From assembly GCA_035511075.1 (NCBI GenBank), contig DATKFW010000073.1, positions 14,708 through 78,707 of the forward strand: a DNA stretch of 64,000 nt, written 5' to 3'. The notes below the pieces were generated by a model. The model ran no database searches. It saw nothing but the letters and a program-made list of their open reading frames with translations, and was not told the origin of the DNA. Each line of letters starts with the position of its first letter. The stretch's first letter is position 1. The translations under genes were made by a program, and so were the position numbers. Positions 8,964 through 20,100 of the stretch are shown here, one piece after another. This DNA comes from DATAUD01 sp035511075 (lineage in GTDB: Bacteria > Verrucomicrobiota > Verrucomicrobiia > Limisphaerales > Palsa-1400).

Positions 8964-9254
8964 CTATGTGACAAGCTTCCTTGCCGTCCTCGCCTCCTCC
9001 AGTTCGCGTTCCGATTTCTTGTGTTCGGCCCACTCTTTGGCCAGCGGCTTCCGTCCAGGCTTGCGCTTCAGAATGCCGCGAACCCGCCGGATGGTCACCG
9101 TGGTGACGGGCTTTAACAAAATGCCACCGGGCGTCGCCTCCACCACCGCTCTGGTGCCGTCTTCAATGCGGAATTCCTTTCGGAGTCGCAGGGGGATGAC
9201 CACCTGCCCCTTGGCCGTGAACCAAACAGTGTCAGTCCTGGTCGTTGTGCTCAT
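8964..9254 (-). CDS. AbrB/SpoVT-family DNA-binding protein (solitary)
   Basis: A 96-residue protein whose N-terminal ~50 residues form a swapped-hairpin AbrB/MazE-type DNA-binding fold: VWFTAKGQVVIPLRLRKEF, then GTRAVVEATPGGILLKPV. The basic C-terminal tail (KRKPGRKPLAKEW and a charged helix) is not a known domain. Family members are often antitoxins or transition-state regulators. No toxin such as a PIN or MazF protein is encoded beside it, so it may be an orphan antitoxin or an autonomous regulator. Its closeness to the repeat array before the GH9 gene makes that region a possible target, but this is only a positional inference. Confidence 0.8.
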   Translation of the reverse strand: MSTTTRTDTVWFTAKGQVVIPLRLRKEFRIEDGTRAVVEATPGGILLKPVTTVTIRRVRGILKRKPGRKPLAKEWAEHKKSERELEEARTARKLVT

Positions 9255-9414
9255 GGTGAAATCCTACCACAATCACAAAGTCCGTTAATGGAATTTACCA
9301 GGAGTTTTATTGGAAGATGGAATTGTGATATTCGTCAGATTCAAGCCGATCCCCGGCTTTCGCGGTAAGGTTGAACCGACATCGGGCGTAAACGGGGCAG
9401 GTTGGGTGATTTAG

Positions 9415-9442
9415 CCGCAGAGAACTCAAAGACCGCAGAGAA
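9415..9442. repeat. Short direct repeat downstream of the NRPS operon
   Basis: CCGCAGAGAA occurs at 9415-9424 and again at 9433-9442, an 18-base period. It lies just past the stop codon of the exporter gene, in the operon's 3' region. It is not a clear terminator, because there is no inverted repeat and no T-run. Confidence 0.35.
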
Positions 9443-9459
9443 AGGCGGATTGTGCCGGA

Positions 9460-11124
9460 TCAATAAGTTGCTTCCAAGGCTCCGGCCAGCGACCCGGCCT
9501 CGGCGCACTCGGTGACGGCCACCTTGCCGTAGTCGAGCTTTATGAGGCGATCGGCGACGCCGAAGTATTGTTCGTCGTGGGTGATGACAAGGACGGTTTT
9601 GCCGCGCGCCTTGAGGTCGGGCAGCAGTTTGGTATAGAAGATGTTCTTGAAATACGGGTCCTGGTCGGAGGCCCATTCGTCAAACAGATAGAACGGCCTG
9701 TCCTCCAAATAAGCCGTCAGAAGCGCCAGACGTTTGCGCTGACCCTGGGAAACCGAGGTGGTCGAAAGAACCCCGTTGGTGACCTGGACCTTGTGTTTGA
9801 GGTGCAATTCTTCGAGATAACCGCGCGCGCGGACGTCCAGGCCGGCCCCGTTAAGCCCCAACAGATTGTCAAATACAAAGAAATCCGCAAAGACGGCCGA
9901 AAAAAGCTGCCGGTAGGCGTCCCGATTCTTGTCCGTGACGCGCTTGCCATCGAGGCGGATTTCCCCGCTTTCCGGCAGATACAAACCGGTGATAATCTTG
10001 GCCAGGGTCGATTTCCCGCAGCCGTTGCCCCCGGCAAGGAAGGTCATTTCGCCGCGGCGAAAGGTCAGATCGATCGGACCCAAAACAAAGCTGCTGTCCT
10101 CCTGTTCGCGGTGATAAGAATGGACGACGCCGCAAAGCTCCACCGAGTCGAAAGTCATTCCAGCCTCCGAATCGTCGATTGAACATTCTTCGGTCGAGCT
10201 GCGGGAGAGCGAAACGCCCAGGTCCTGGACCTTTTGCAGCGCCACCCGGGCCCGGCCGAAGAGGGAGACGCTACTCAAGACGCCGGAGAGCGGTCCCATC
10301 AGAAAAAGCGTGGTCACAACATAGCCGGTAAGGGTCCCTTTGCTGACCGTCCACAGGCTGGGCACCAGGAATAAAATCAAACCGATCAGCGCGAAGTAGA
10401 GAAGATGACTCCAGCTCTGCGCGGCAGTGAAGCGAACTTCCGCCGAGACATTGTGTTGTTGATACTTTGCCGTGACGGTTTCGATGTTTTTGGAAAAGAA
10501 ATCGCCGCGCCGGCGCCTGTGGAGCTTGAGTTCCTTGATCCCATCGGTCAGCGCGCGGAAATGGCCAAACAATTTGTCCTCTTCATCGCGAGCCAGGCGG
10601 CAGAAGCGAAGAGCGCTGGAAACGACCGCCAGGTAGCCCAGGGCCCCCGCAGCGATGACCACGACGATTGCCATAAGCATCTGCCACGACAGCCAGCCCA
10701 GGTATGCGGCCCCGCCCAACAGAATCGCGACGTTGGCCGAGACCACCGGAATGGCCAGCAACGCCTGCGTGATGTTAAAAACATCGTCGGTCAGCGCCGC
10801 CAGGATGCGCGAGGCGCCCAGTACCTCCAAATCCCGCAACGGCACGGCGAGGATTTTTCGGATTAGGTCGCGCCGCAATTCGGCGACCGCCTTTTGTGAA
10901 AAGCCGGCCAATATCACCTGGGACAGGAATAGCGTAATGACTTTGCCCAAGCCCAGCGCGATAAAGCCCCAGATCAAGCGATGGCCGGTCCATCCATGCC
11001 CGGTCAGGGCGGCGGTGACCAGGGCCATCAAGCCGGTATTGCAAGCGGCGCTGAGCAGCGCCATGCCCACCGTCGCGAACATCAGGCTGCGACAAGTCCG
11101 AAGAACGAATTTAAACAGTGTCAT
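9460..11124 (-). CDS. Cyclic peptide/siderophore-type ABC exporter (SyrD/PvdE family)
   Basis: A 554-residue half-transporter with a membrane domain (about residues 10-310, six hydrophobic segments) fused to an ATPase domain. The ATPase shows Walker A GGNGCGKST (about 362), the signature VSQGQRKRLAL (about 454) and Walker B FYLFDEWASDQDP (about 477). The DEWASDQDP form is typical of the SyrD/PvdE/YojI group, which exports nonribosomal or ribosomal peptides across the inner membrane. Its ATG overlaps the stop of the preceding NRPS gene (ATGA at 11121-11124), so it is translationally coupled. That strongly suggests it exports the NRPS product or its precursor. As a half-transporter it should act as a homodimer. 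Confidence 0.9.
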   Translation of the reverse strand: MTLFKFVLRTCRSLMFATVGMALLSAACNTGLMALVTAALTGHGWTGHRLIWGFIALGLGKVITLFLSQVILAGFSQKAVAELRRDLIRKILAVPLRDLEVLGASRILAALTDDVFNITQALLAIPVVSANVAILLGGAAYLGWLSWQMLMAIVVVIAAGALGYLAVVSSALRFCRLARDEEDKLFGHFRALTDGIKELKLHRRRRGDFFSKNIETVTAKYQQHNVSAEVRFTAAQSWSHLLYFALIGLILFLVPSLWTVSKGTLTGYVVTTLFLMGPLSGVLSSVSLFGRARVALQKVQDLGVSLSRSSTEECSIDDSEAGMTFDSVELCGVVHSYHREQEDSSFVLGPIDLTFRRGEMTFLAGGNGCGKSTLAKIITGLYLPESGEIRLDGKRVTDKNRDAYRQLFSAVFADFFVFDNLLGLNGAGLDVRARGYLEELHLKHKVQVTNGVLSTTSVSQGQRKRLALLTAYLEDRPFYLFDEWASDQDPYFKNIFYTKLLPDLKARGKTVLVITHDEQYFGVADRLIKLDYGKVAVTECAEAGSLAGALEATY

Positions 11125-14100
11125 GGGTTAAGCGCCCCGGTTCTCTTTTCGGCCAACGCGGCAGTCAGTGATAGGGCCAGATCTTTTACGTGAGGTTCCA
11201 TAAAAATGCCTTCGTGCGAGCCGGGAATCCGGCGGACAGCGACATCGTCCGCCAGTTTGCCCCAGCAGAAGTCCTCCGCGAACGACGAGAAGACGGGATG
11301 TCCGCGGGTGCGGAAGAGTGTGACGCTTCCGGGATAAGGCTTTTGCCGGTGCATGCCGAGGGCGCGCAAGTGGATCCGCCACAGCTTCAGCTCGCTTTCC
11401 GGGAAGTGCGTCGGATCGATGACTTGCTCAAGGTCCACCACCGATTTTTCGTTCGCGCGGAAAAGCCGGGCCGCCCTTCTTCCCAGGGCGCGCAATTTGC
11501 GAGCGACGAAACGGCGGCGGTCCCGCGAACCGATGTGTTTGAAATCACCCAGCCAGTAATAAAGGTTGCGGGCGAAACGATAAGGGAACTCGGCCCGCCA
11601 CCAGGCGATCCTTTCATAGCCGGCGTTTGCCGGCGCGCTGTCAATCAAAGCCACGAGCGCCACATCCTGGCCGGCGGCCCGGAGCTGGCGGGCCATTTCG
11701 TAGGCGACGTTGCCGCCGAAGCAATATCCGCCCAGGAAATACGGCCCCGCGGGCTGGAGGGAGCGGGCTTCCCGAACATAAAACGCCGCCATCTCCTCGA
11801 GTTGTTCGAATTCCTCGAGGCCGGTCTGGCCGCGCGATTTAATTGCATAAACCGGCTGGTCCGGCTCCAGGTAAGCCACCAGATTGGCATATCCCCAGAG
11901 AACGTCTCCGCCGGCGCCATGAACCAGGAAGAGCGGTGGTTTGTTTCCGCGCGTCTGCATCGGCACAACTAAGCAATTAGATCGCACCCCGCGGTTCTGG
12001 TCGAGGATCGAAGCCAATTGTTCAATCGTGGGCGCCTGGAAAAGTGTGACCAGCGGCAGTTTTTGGCCGGTGATTTTCTCCACTTCCGCGAAGAGGCGGA
12101 CGGCGAGGAGGGAGTGGCCACCAAGTTCAAAGAAATCGTCGATTATTCCGATGGGAGCAAAACGGAGGAGTTTTTCCCAGAGCGGGCAGAGTTGCTGTTC
12201 GGTCGGCGTTCGCGGGGCGACAAAGCCGGCTTTGGTCTTACCCGCCGGGCGCGGGAGGGTTGAGGCGGCGATTTTGCGGTGGATTTCGGGCACGTCCAAC
12301 GATTCGAGCGCGATGGCGCGGCAGCGCGTGAATTTGCGGGGCGGCGCGGCGACGGGAAGCGGGCGTGAGCTAACATCTTGCGGCTCATCGTCTTGCGGAT
12401 GGAACTGCGCTTCGGCGGCGACATCCGCCGGGAACAGGAACCGGTTGACGCCGTTGTTGGCGTGTTTGAACGGGGCGCCGAGGCGGTCCAGAAAATCCAG
12501 CGCGGGCTTGTTCCGGGGCAGGCATTCGTAGCGGACATCGACCCATTGCGCGCCGCGCCTGCGGGCCAACGCGCCCAATTCCGCCAGCATCCGTTCCTCG
12601 ACGCCGCGGCCCAGCGCGCGGCAACTTAACATCAGCGAGTCAACGACGACGGCATCGTCCGCCGGCTCAAAGATCATCACCCCCACAAGGCCATGATCGC
12701 CAAAACGGTCGCTGACCGAGACGGTGAGGACCTCGGATTGCCCGGCGAGTTGCTGCAATTGGGCCTCGGTGCGGCGGCGGCCGGTGGAATTAAACTGATT
12801 GGTGCGCTGCGTCAACTGCGCCACGCGCGGCAATTGGGCGGGAGACATCGGCTGGAACTGGATTTTGAGGTCAAGCCCTGCCAGGAAATCGGCGAAGCTC
12901 AACGATTGCGACTTGAACTGGTCCCGGCGCTGGTTTTGGCGGTAAAGTTCCGCGCGGCGACGGTCTTCCTCCGTGACCTTCAATTTGTCGAATATCCAGC
13001 AATGTTCCAGGAATCGAGGGATCAGGGCGGTGTCCTCGGGGAGTTGCAGGGTCGTCGCTTCGGGGCATCCTGCCTCGACTTCGGCGCATTCCAAGGGGTT
13101 GTCCTCGACAAGAACAATGCTTTCCGGCCCCAGATTCAACTCCTGCGCCAGCGAGCGGAGGTTTTCGGACTTTGGCCGCCAGTTAACGCGCCATGCGGTG
13201 ATATGCTTCGCCTGCAATGGCATTTCCGGATGTTGCGCAAAAACGGCGCGAACATCGTCCTCATTGTTCTTGCTGCACAGCGTCAGCAACATTCCGGCTT
13301 CGTGCTGACGGAGAATGAATTCCTGGAGCGCGTGGCGGGCGGGGTCGATTACGATGCCTTGGGGGCCGTCCTCGCCGCAGACGCCCGACCAAAGCGTCTG
13401 GTCGCAATCCAGGGCGATGACCTTCAACGGCGGCTGCCGGAGCGCGTGAAACTTGCGCGCCACCGTTGTCGCCAGGGCGGTGAAGAAAAGCGGGGTGTAG
13501 GGAACGTGGCCAAGTTCCTCGGAAACCTGGTCGTCGAAATCCGCCACCGGGTACCACTCGGCGATTTGCCGCGTCGTCACGACATAAACTCCGGGCAAGT
13601 CTTCAAGCTCGCGGGCCAGGAATTGTTCCGTTTGCTCCAGGATGCGCACACGGGGGAGGTCGCCGGCGACGGCCCGGGAAGGCGGTCCAAAGCAAATCAA
13701 ACAGGGCACACCTCCGCGCGCGGCGGCTGTTTTGGCGGCGAGAACCAATTCGCGGGCGGTTCGGTCGATGCCGTCGATTTGCCAGTCCTGGAGACGGATA
13801 AGAACGACGTTGAGGCCGGACTCGTTGCGCGAAAAGAGGCTGGCCGGGTCGAGCAACTGCTGAAAAACCTGGCTGAAGGGCGCGAAGGCGATTTGGGTCG
13901 GAATTCCCGATTCGTTCATCCAATAACGCAGCGGCTCTTCGATCGGTTCGGCGGTGAAGGTGGCGGCGATGACGATGGTCTGGGATTGGGCGCGGGTGCG
14001 GGCAGCGCCGGCCTGCGCTTGAAGCGCAGGAATTGAAGACACATCGCAGATTTTTTTCTCTGGTTCCCGGGCAAGAGATTCCAGCACGGCGGCGAATTGT

Positions 14101-17100
14101 TCCAGCAGGGCGTCGATTGTGGTCCCTTCAAATAGGTCGGACTTGTATTCGCACAGGAGCGAGAGGCCGTCGGGCGTCTCGTCAGCCTCGAAACGGAGGT
14201 CCAGCAAGGCGGCCTGGACATTGACTGGAATTGGGACCGCGTCCAGCAGTTGGTCATGGAATTGTCCGATGGGAGAATTTTGAAAGAGGAGGGCGACGTT
14301 ATAGAGCGGGTTGCCGTTGGGGCGGCGTTCCACGTTCATCGATTCGACAATTTTCTTGAAAGGACAATCCTGATGCGTCTGGCCTTCGATCACCGCGGAT
14401 TTGACGGCACGGAGAATTTCACGTCCCGTTTCCGCGCCGGAGACCTTGGCGCATAAGGGCAGAAAATTCATGAAGCAGCCGATCAGGTTTTCGATTTCCC
14501 GTCGACAACGCCCCGCCACGACAGTGCCCAGGACCATGTCCGTCTGGCCGGTCCATTTATGGAGCGTAACGGCCAGTGCGGCCATCAGAACCATAAAAGT
14601 CGTGCCGCCTTCGCGCTGGGCGAGTTGAGAGGTTTCAGCGAGGAGCTGTTTGGAAAAGTACACCGTTCGGCGCGCGGCCGCGGAGGTAGTTCCGGCCGTT
14701 TCAAGATGATCGATCGGCAGGTCCACGCGGGCCGGCATCCCTGACAATTTTTCCTTCCAGTAACGCAATTCATCGTCAAGGGAGGCTCCTTGCATCCAGG
14801 CGCGCTGCCAGCGGGCGAAATCGGCATATTGAACACTCAATTCAGGCAATTGCGGGGCGGGGCCGCCAGCGGCGAAGGCCCGGTAGAGGGTTTCCAGCTC
14901 GTGAAAAAAGATGCTCAACGACCAGCCATCGGTGACAGCGTGGTGCATCACCACGACGAACACATGCTCCGTTTCCGCAAGCCGCGCCACGCGCACGCGC
15001 GCCAGCGGCCCGCGTTCCAAATCGAACGGCCTGCGCGCTTCGCCATTGAGGAAATCATTCAATTGCGATTCGGAGGCGACATCGGTGACGGGGATATCGA
15101 GCGTCCGGTGCGGCTCAATCCTCTGGCGAAGGGTGCCCTCTGTGGAAAAGAACGTGGTGCGAAGGGCTTCGTGGCGAATGAGAATATGATTGACGGCCCT
15201 TTGAAGGGCGGGGAGGTCCAGCCGCCCTTTGAGCCTGACGGCGGCCGGGACGTTATAGGCGTCGCTGGCGGGGTCCAATTGGTTAAGAAACCATAGTTGC
15301 TCCTGGACGAACGATGCTTGCAACTCTCCGTCGCCTGGGGCTGGTTCCAGTAACGGAACAGGGTTCTGGCGCGGTTTCCACTGTCCCGAAGTCATACCGG
15401 CAGCCAGTTCCGCAATGGTCGGGGCTTCGAAGAGGCACGAGAGAGGCAATTGGATGTTGAGCGTGTCGCCGATGCGGGAAATGACCTGGATGGCGAGCAA
15501 TGAGTGCCCCCCCAGTTCAAAAAAATTATCGGTCGCGCCGACGGGCTCAACTTGCAGAACCTGGCTCCAGATGGCCGCAAGCCGGGTTTCCAGCGGCGCG
15601 CTCGGCGCGACGAACTCGCGGCTCAATTCTCGGCCTTGATCCGGGACGGGCAACGCGCGACGGTCCACCTTTCCATTTGGGGTCAGCGGCAACGCATCGA
15701 GAAACACGAAGACGGAGGGCACCATGTATTCGGGCAATTTTTCGCGTACCACGCTCCGCAATTGGGCGGCGGTGAGGCGCTTTTCGGGAGGGTTGACGAC
15801 ATAGGCTGCCAGACGCTTTTCCCCCGGTTTATCTTCACGCGCAACGACCACGGCATCGGCGATATCGGGATGATTTTTGAGGGCCGATTCGATTTCGCCC
15901 AACTCGATGCGAAAGCCCCTGAGTTTGACCTGGTGATCGGAGCGTCCGAGATAAACCAGATTGCCGTCCGGGCGCCAGCGCGCCAGATCGCCGGTCTTGT
16001 ACAGACGCGCGCCCGATTTGAACGGATGCGGCACAAAAGATTCGCGCGTCAATTCCTCGCGGTTTAGATAGCCGCGGGCCAAGCCCGCGCCGCCGATATA
16101 TAAAGCGCCGGGAACGCCGACGGGGACCGGCTGCAATTGGGAGTCCAGAAGATAGACTTGCTCATTGGCCAGAGGCCGTCCGATGGTTGGCGGCTGGCCA
16201 GCGGCGCGGAGGGTAAAAGTCGAATAGGTTGTAGTCTCGGTCGGCCCGTAGAGATCATAAACCTTTCGCACGGAAGTCTCGGCATAGATTTGGTCCACCA
16301 ACGCCGCAGCCAGCGGTTCGCCGGCCAGATTGACCACCTGAACCGAACTTGGCACGCCACGGGTCCTGAGCAGTTCCCGCATCGCCGAAGGCACGGTATT
16401 GATCAGGCGGACCTCATTGGCGGCCGGCAGCGACGGCAATGCCAGGGCGTTCTCGGCCAGGATAATTTTTCCTCCGCAGCTTAACGGAACAAATAATTCA
16501 AAAACCGAGAGATCAAAGCAGATCGATGTTGAAGCCAGGACACCGTTTAATTCCTCCGCGCTGAAGACGTCCCTGGCCCAGGAGACCAGGGCGACGGCGC
16601 TCCGGTGCTCGATGGCCACGCCTTTGGGTTGACCGGTGGAACCGGAGGTGTAAAGGACGTAAGCCAAATCGGTTGCGGCAGGCCAGGCCAGGGCGCAGTC
16701 CAGGGAGCTCTCAATGTCTTCGACACACAGAATTGCCGCCAAGGTTTCCGGAATTGCGGCCAGGAATTTCCGGCTGGTCAATACCACGCGCAAACCGGCG
16801 TCCCGCGCGATGAAGGCCAAGCGCGCTTTAGGGTAAGCGGGGTCCAGGGGGACGTAGGCCCCCCCCGCCTGGAGCGTTCCAAGAATCCCCGCCACCATAT
16901 CTTCGGAACGCCCCAGGCAGACGCCCACCAGCGTCTCATTCCCCACTCCCATAATCCGCAGGCGGTTGGCCACCCTTGTGGCGCGCGCGCGCAACTGGCC
17001 GTAAGTAAGGCGCGTGGTCCCGCAGACCAACGCCTCCGCCGCGGGAGTGCGCGCCGCCTGTTCTTCAAATAACTCGATGAGGGTTTTGTCCTCCGGATAA

Positions 17101-20100
17101 TCGCTTTCCGTACGGGTCCATTGTCCCAGCAACAACTCGTTCTCCGTGGCAGTCAGGATGGACAACTGGGACAGGGGCAAATCCGGCGCTTCAAGCATTC
17201 GCAGCGCGGCAGTTTTCAAGTGATCGAGCGTTCGACGGATTGTCGCCGGCTCGAAGAGATCGGTCGCGTACTCGATGCGGAGGCAGCCACCCACCCATTG
17301 CACGCGCAAATCGAACCCCGGGTTGTGGACATCCGCCGAGGTGTCAAACGCGACTTGCAGGAGGGGGTGGAAGGAGGGGTCGGGGGTGGGGCAAAATTGA
17401 GATGTCAAGATGCCCGAAGAAGCGTCTTGATTGCCCGAAGAAGCGTGCTGATTGGCCGAAGAAACGTCCTGATGCCTCCTGGCCTCGGACATCTTTGCGC
17501 GCACGCGCGCCAGAATATCCCGCGCCGTTGGATTGCCGGATAAATTGATTCGCAGGGGAAGGACGTTGGGCTGCGCGTCCACCCTGGCGCCCACGATAAT
17601 GTCATCGCGCCCGGTGTAGCGGAACAGAACGACTGCCAACGCCGCCAGAATAGGGGCGGTCAAATCCGCTTCATCGTCCAAGGTTTCGGGAAACGCACTG
17701 GTTTCCGCGCCGGTTTTTCTTGATTGCACAGCGGGGCGCGGGTGGTCGGTGGGCAGTTCCAACAGGGCGGGCAAGCCGGCCAGTTGTTGCCTCCAGTAAG
17801 CGAGGTTTCGCTCCCGCGCCGGAGGTATGGCGCCGTCCAAAACGCTTTTTAATTTGGCAGCCGTGACATCGACCCAGGGTTCTTCGAGGATTTTTTCGTG
17901 CGCACCCGGAACGACGGTGACATCGACACCGCCTTCGGCCACTTCACTCCAGCCGTAATCCGGCGCGAAAGAACTCCAGAGCGGATGGCCCGGACTGCGG
18001 AAGAGATGAGCGCGGCCGCGATAGGGGCCGGGGTGAAAATCCATGAGGGCGCGGATGTGAATTTCCCAAAGCTTCCGCTGGTCTGGCGGAAGGGACGACA
18101 TATCAATCATGTTTTCGATTTCAACGGGAAACGAATCGGCGGGAGCTGCGCCAAGAAAGCGGAGAGTCCGGCGCTTAAGGCGCGCCCATTTCCAGCGCAG
18201 GAAATCGCGCCGCTGAGTGGCCGTCCATTGCCGGCAATAGCCGGCCCAATAGAGGAGGTTGCGGAAGAAGCGAACGCACCATGCCGGGGTCCAAGCCGCG
18301 CGGAAGTAGCGGGAATTGGGGGGAGCGCAGTTTATCAGGGCCAGCATGCCGACCGTTTCGCCCCGGGCCTCAAGCTGGCGCGCCATTTCGTAGGCGACGT
18401 TGCCGCCGAAACAATAGCCGCCCAAATAATAGGGGCCGTGCTCCTGGACCAGCCGCATGTCGCGCACGTATCGGGCCGCCATGGCCTCGATGGTGGCAAA
18501 TTCGCCGTCTTGCGGGCCGTGTGGATTGAAGCCATAGACAGGCTGGTCCTCGCCGAGCCTGCGCGCCAGATTGACGTAACCCCAAAACATACCGCCGCCC
18601 GCGCCATGGACAAAGAACAATGGGGGACGGGTCCCCCTGGATTGAAGCTCGACCAGGGAGGTGCCGGCGGTGACGCTTCCCTCGCGGGTTTCGTCGCGAA
18701 TGACCGCCGCCAATTGTTCGATCGTCGGCGCGAGGAAGACCGTCGCAAGCCGCAATTTTTTGCCGAAGGCCTTTTCAATCTGGGCGATCATGCGCACGGC
18801 CAAAAGCGAGTGGCCTCCCAAATCAAAAAACGGGTCTTCAATCCCGATCGGCGAGATTCCCAGAATGTTTTCCCAAATCCGCGTCAGTTCCAGTTCAACG
18901 GCGTCCCTGGGAGAGGCGTATTTTTTCTCCGACCGCGGGCGGGCGTGGTCCGGTTCAGGAAGGGCGCGGCGGTCCACTTTGCCGTTAGGCGTCAGTGGGA
19001 GGGACTCCAATTGGACAAACGCGGCGGGGACCATGTAATCCGGAAGTTTGTCTTTGAGAAAAGCGCGGAGTTGGCCTGGGGTGGGACCGCGTTTGCCGTC
19101 CGAAACGAAATAGGCCGCCAGGCTGGTATTACCGGCGCCGGCGCCATGCGTTGCCACGGCGCATTCGCGCACGGCCGGATGGCCGCCCAGGACCGCTTCG
19201 ATTTCGCCCAGTTCAACGCGGAAGCCCCGAATCTTGATCTGGTTGTCGATACGACCGAGGAACTCAATGGTCCCGTCGTGCAGATACCGCGCCAAATCGC
19301 CCGTCCGGTAAAGGGATTGGCAAGGCTCGGACTGGCCGAATTGGTGCAGGATGAATTTTTCGGCGGTAAGCTCCGGGCGGTTCCAATAGCCCAGCGCCAG
19401 GCCGTCGCCGCCGGCGTATAATTCGCCGGGGGCACCGACGGGCACGGGGTTGAGATGAGGGTCAAGTATATAAACGCGGGTGTTCGAGATCGGCTGTCCA
19501 ATCGGAACGTTTCCCGCGCCGTCCGGCACGTCCCGGACAAGGTGGCAGCAGGTAAAGGTGGTGTTCTCGGTAGGCCCGTAACCGTTGACCAGCCGTTGGG
19601 GAGGCTGGTTTTGAAGAACGGATCGCACGGAGGCGGGGTCGAGCGCTTCGCCGCCGACAATGAGTGTGCGCAGCGATCTGAAAGCGCCGGGGACTTCGCC
19701 GGCAACCTGGCTGAAGAGGGCCGAGGTGAGGAACATGGCCGAAATCTCCTGTTCCTGAAGCTCGCGCGCGAAATCTAGGGGCGAGAGGGCGACGTCGGCC
19801 GCGATGCCCCGCACCTGCGCGCCGTTGAGGAGAGCGCCCCAGATTTCAAACGTGGCGGCGTCGAAAGCTATATTTGACACCTGCGCGACACGGTCCGAAG
19901 CGTCGAGCTGGATATAATTTGTATTCAAGACCAGGCGGTTTACGGCGCGGTGGGGAACGGCGACGCCTTTGGGACGTCCGGTGGAGCCGGAGGTGTACAT
20001 GATATAGGCCGGGTCGTTCGGGGCCGACTGGGTTGGAGGATTTTCCGGGGATTGGCTTGCGATCAGTTTGCTTTCCACGTCCAGGCAGACCGTCTTGAAT

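Noticed and set aside
8964..9254. AbrB-type protein as half of a toxin-antitoxin pair
   Set aside because: No PIN, MazF or other toxin frame is adjacent on either side, so it is listed as solitary.
12693..14036. Long plus-strand open frame opposite the NRPS (also 17898-19421, 20142-21407, 26971-28371)
   Set aside because: Antisense to well-defined NRPS domains; the translations lack family motifs and come from high GC third-position bias.
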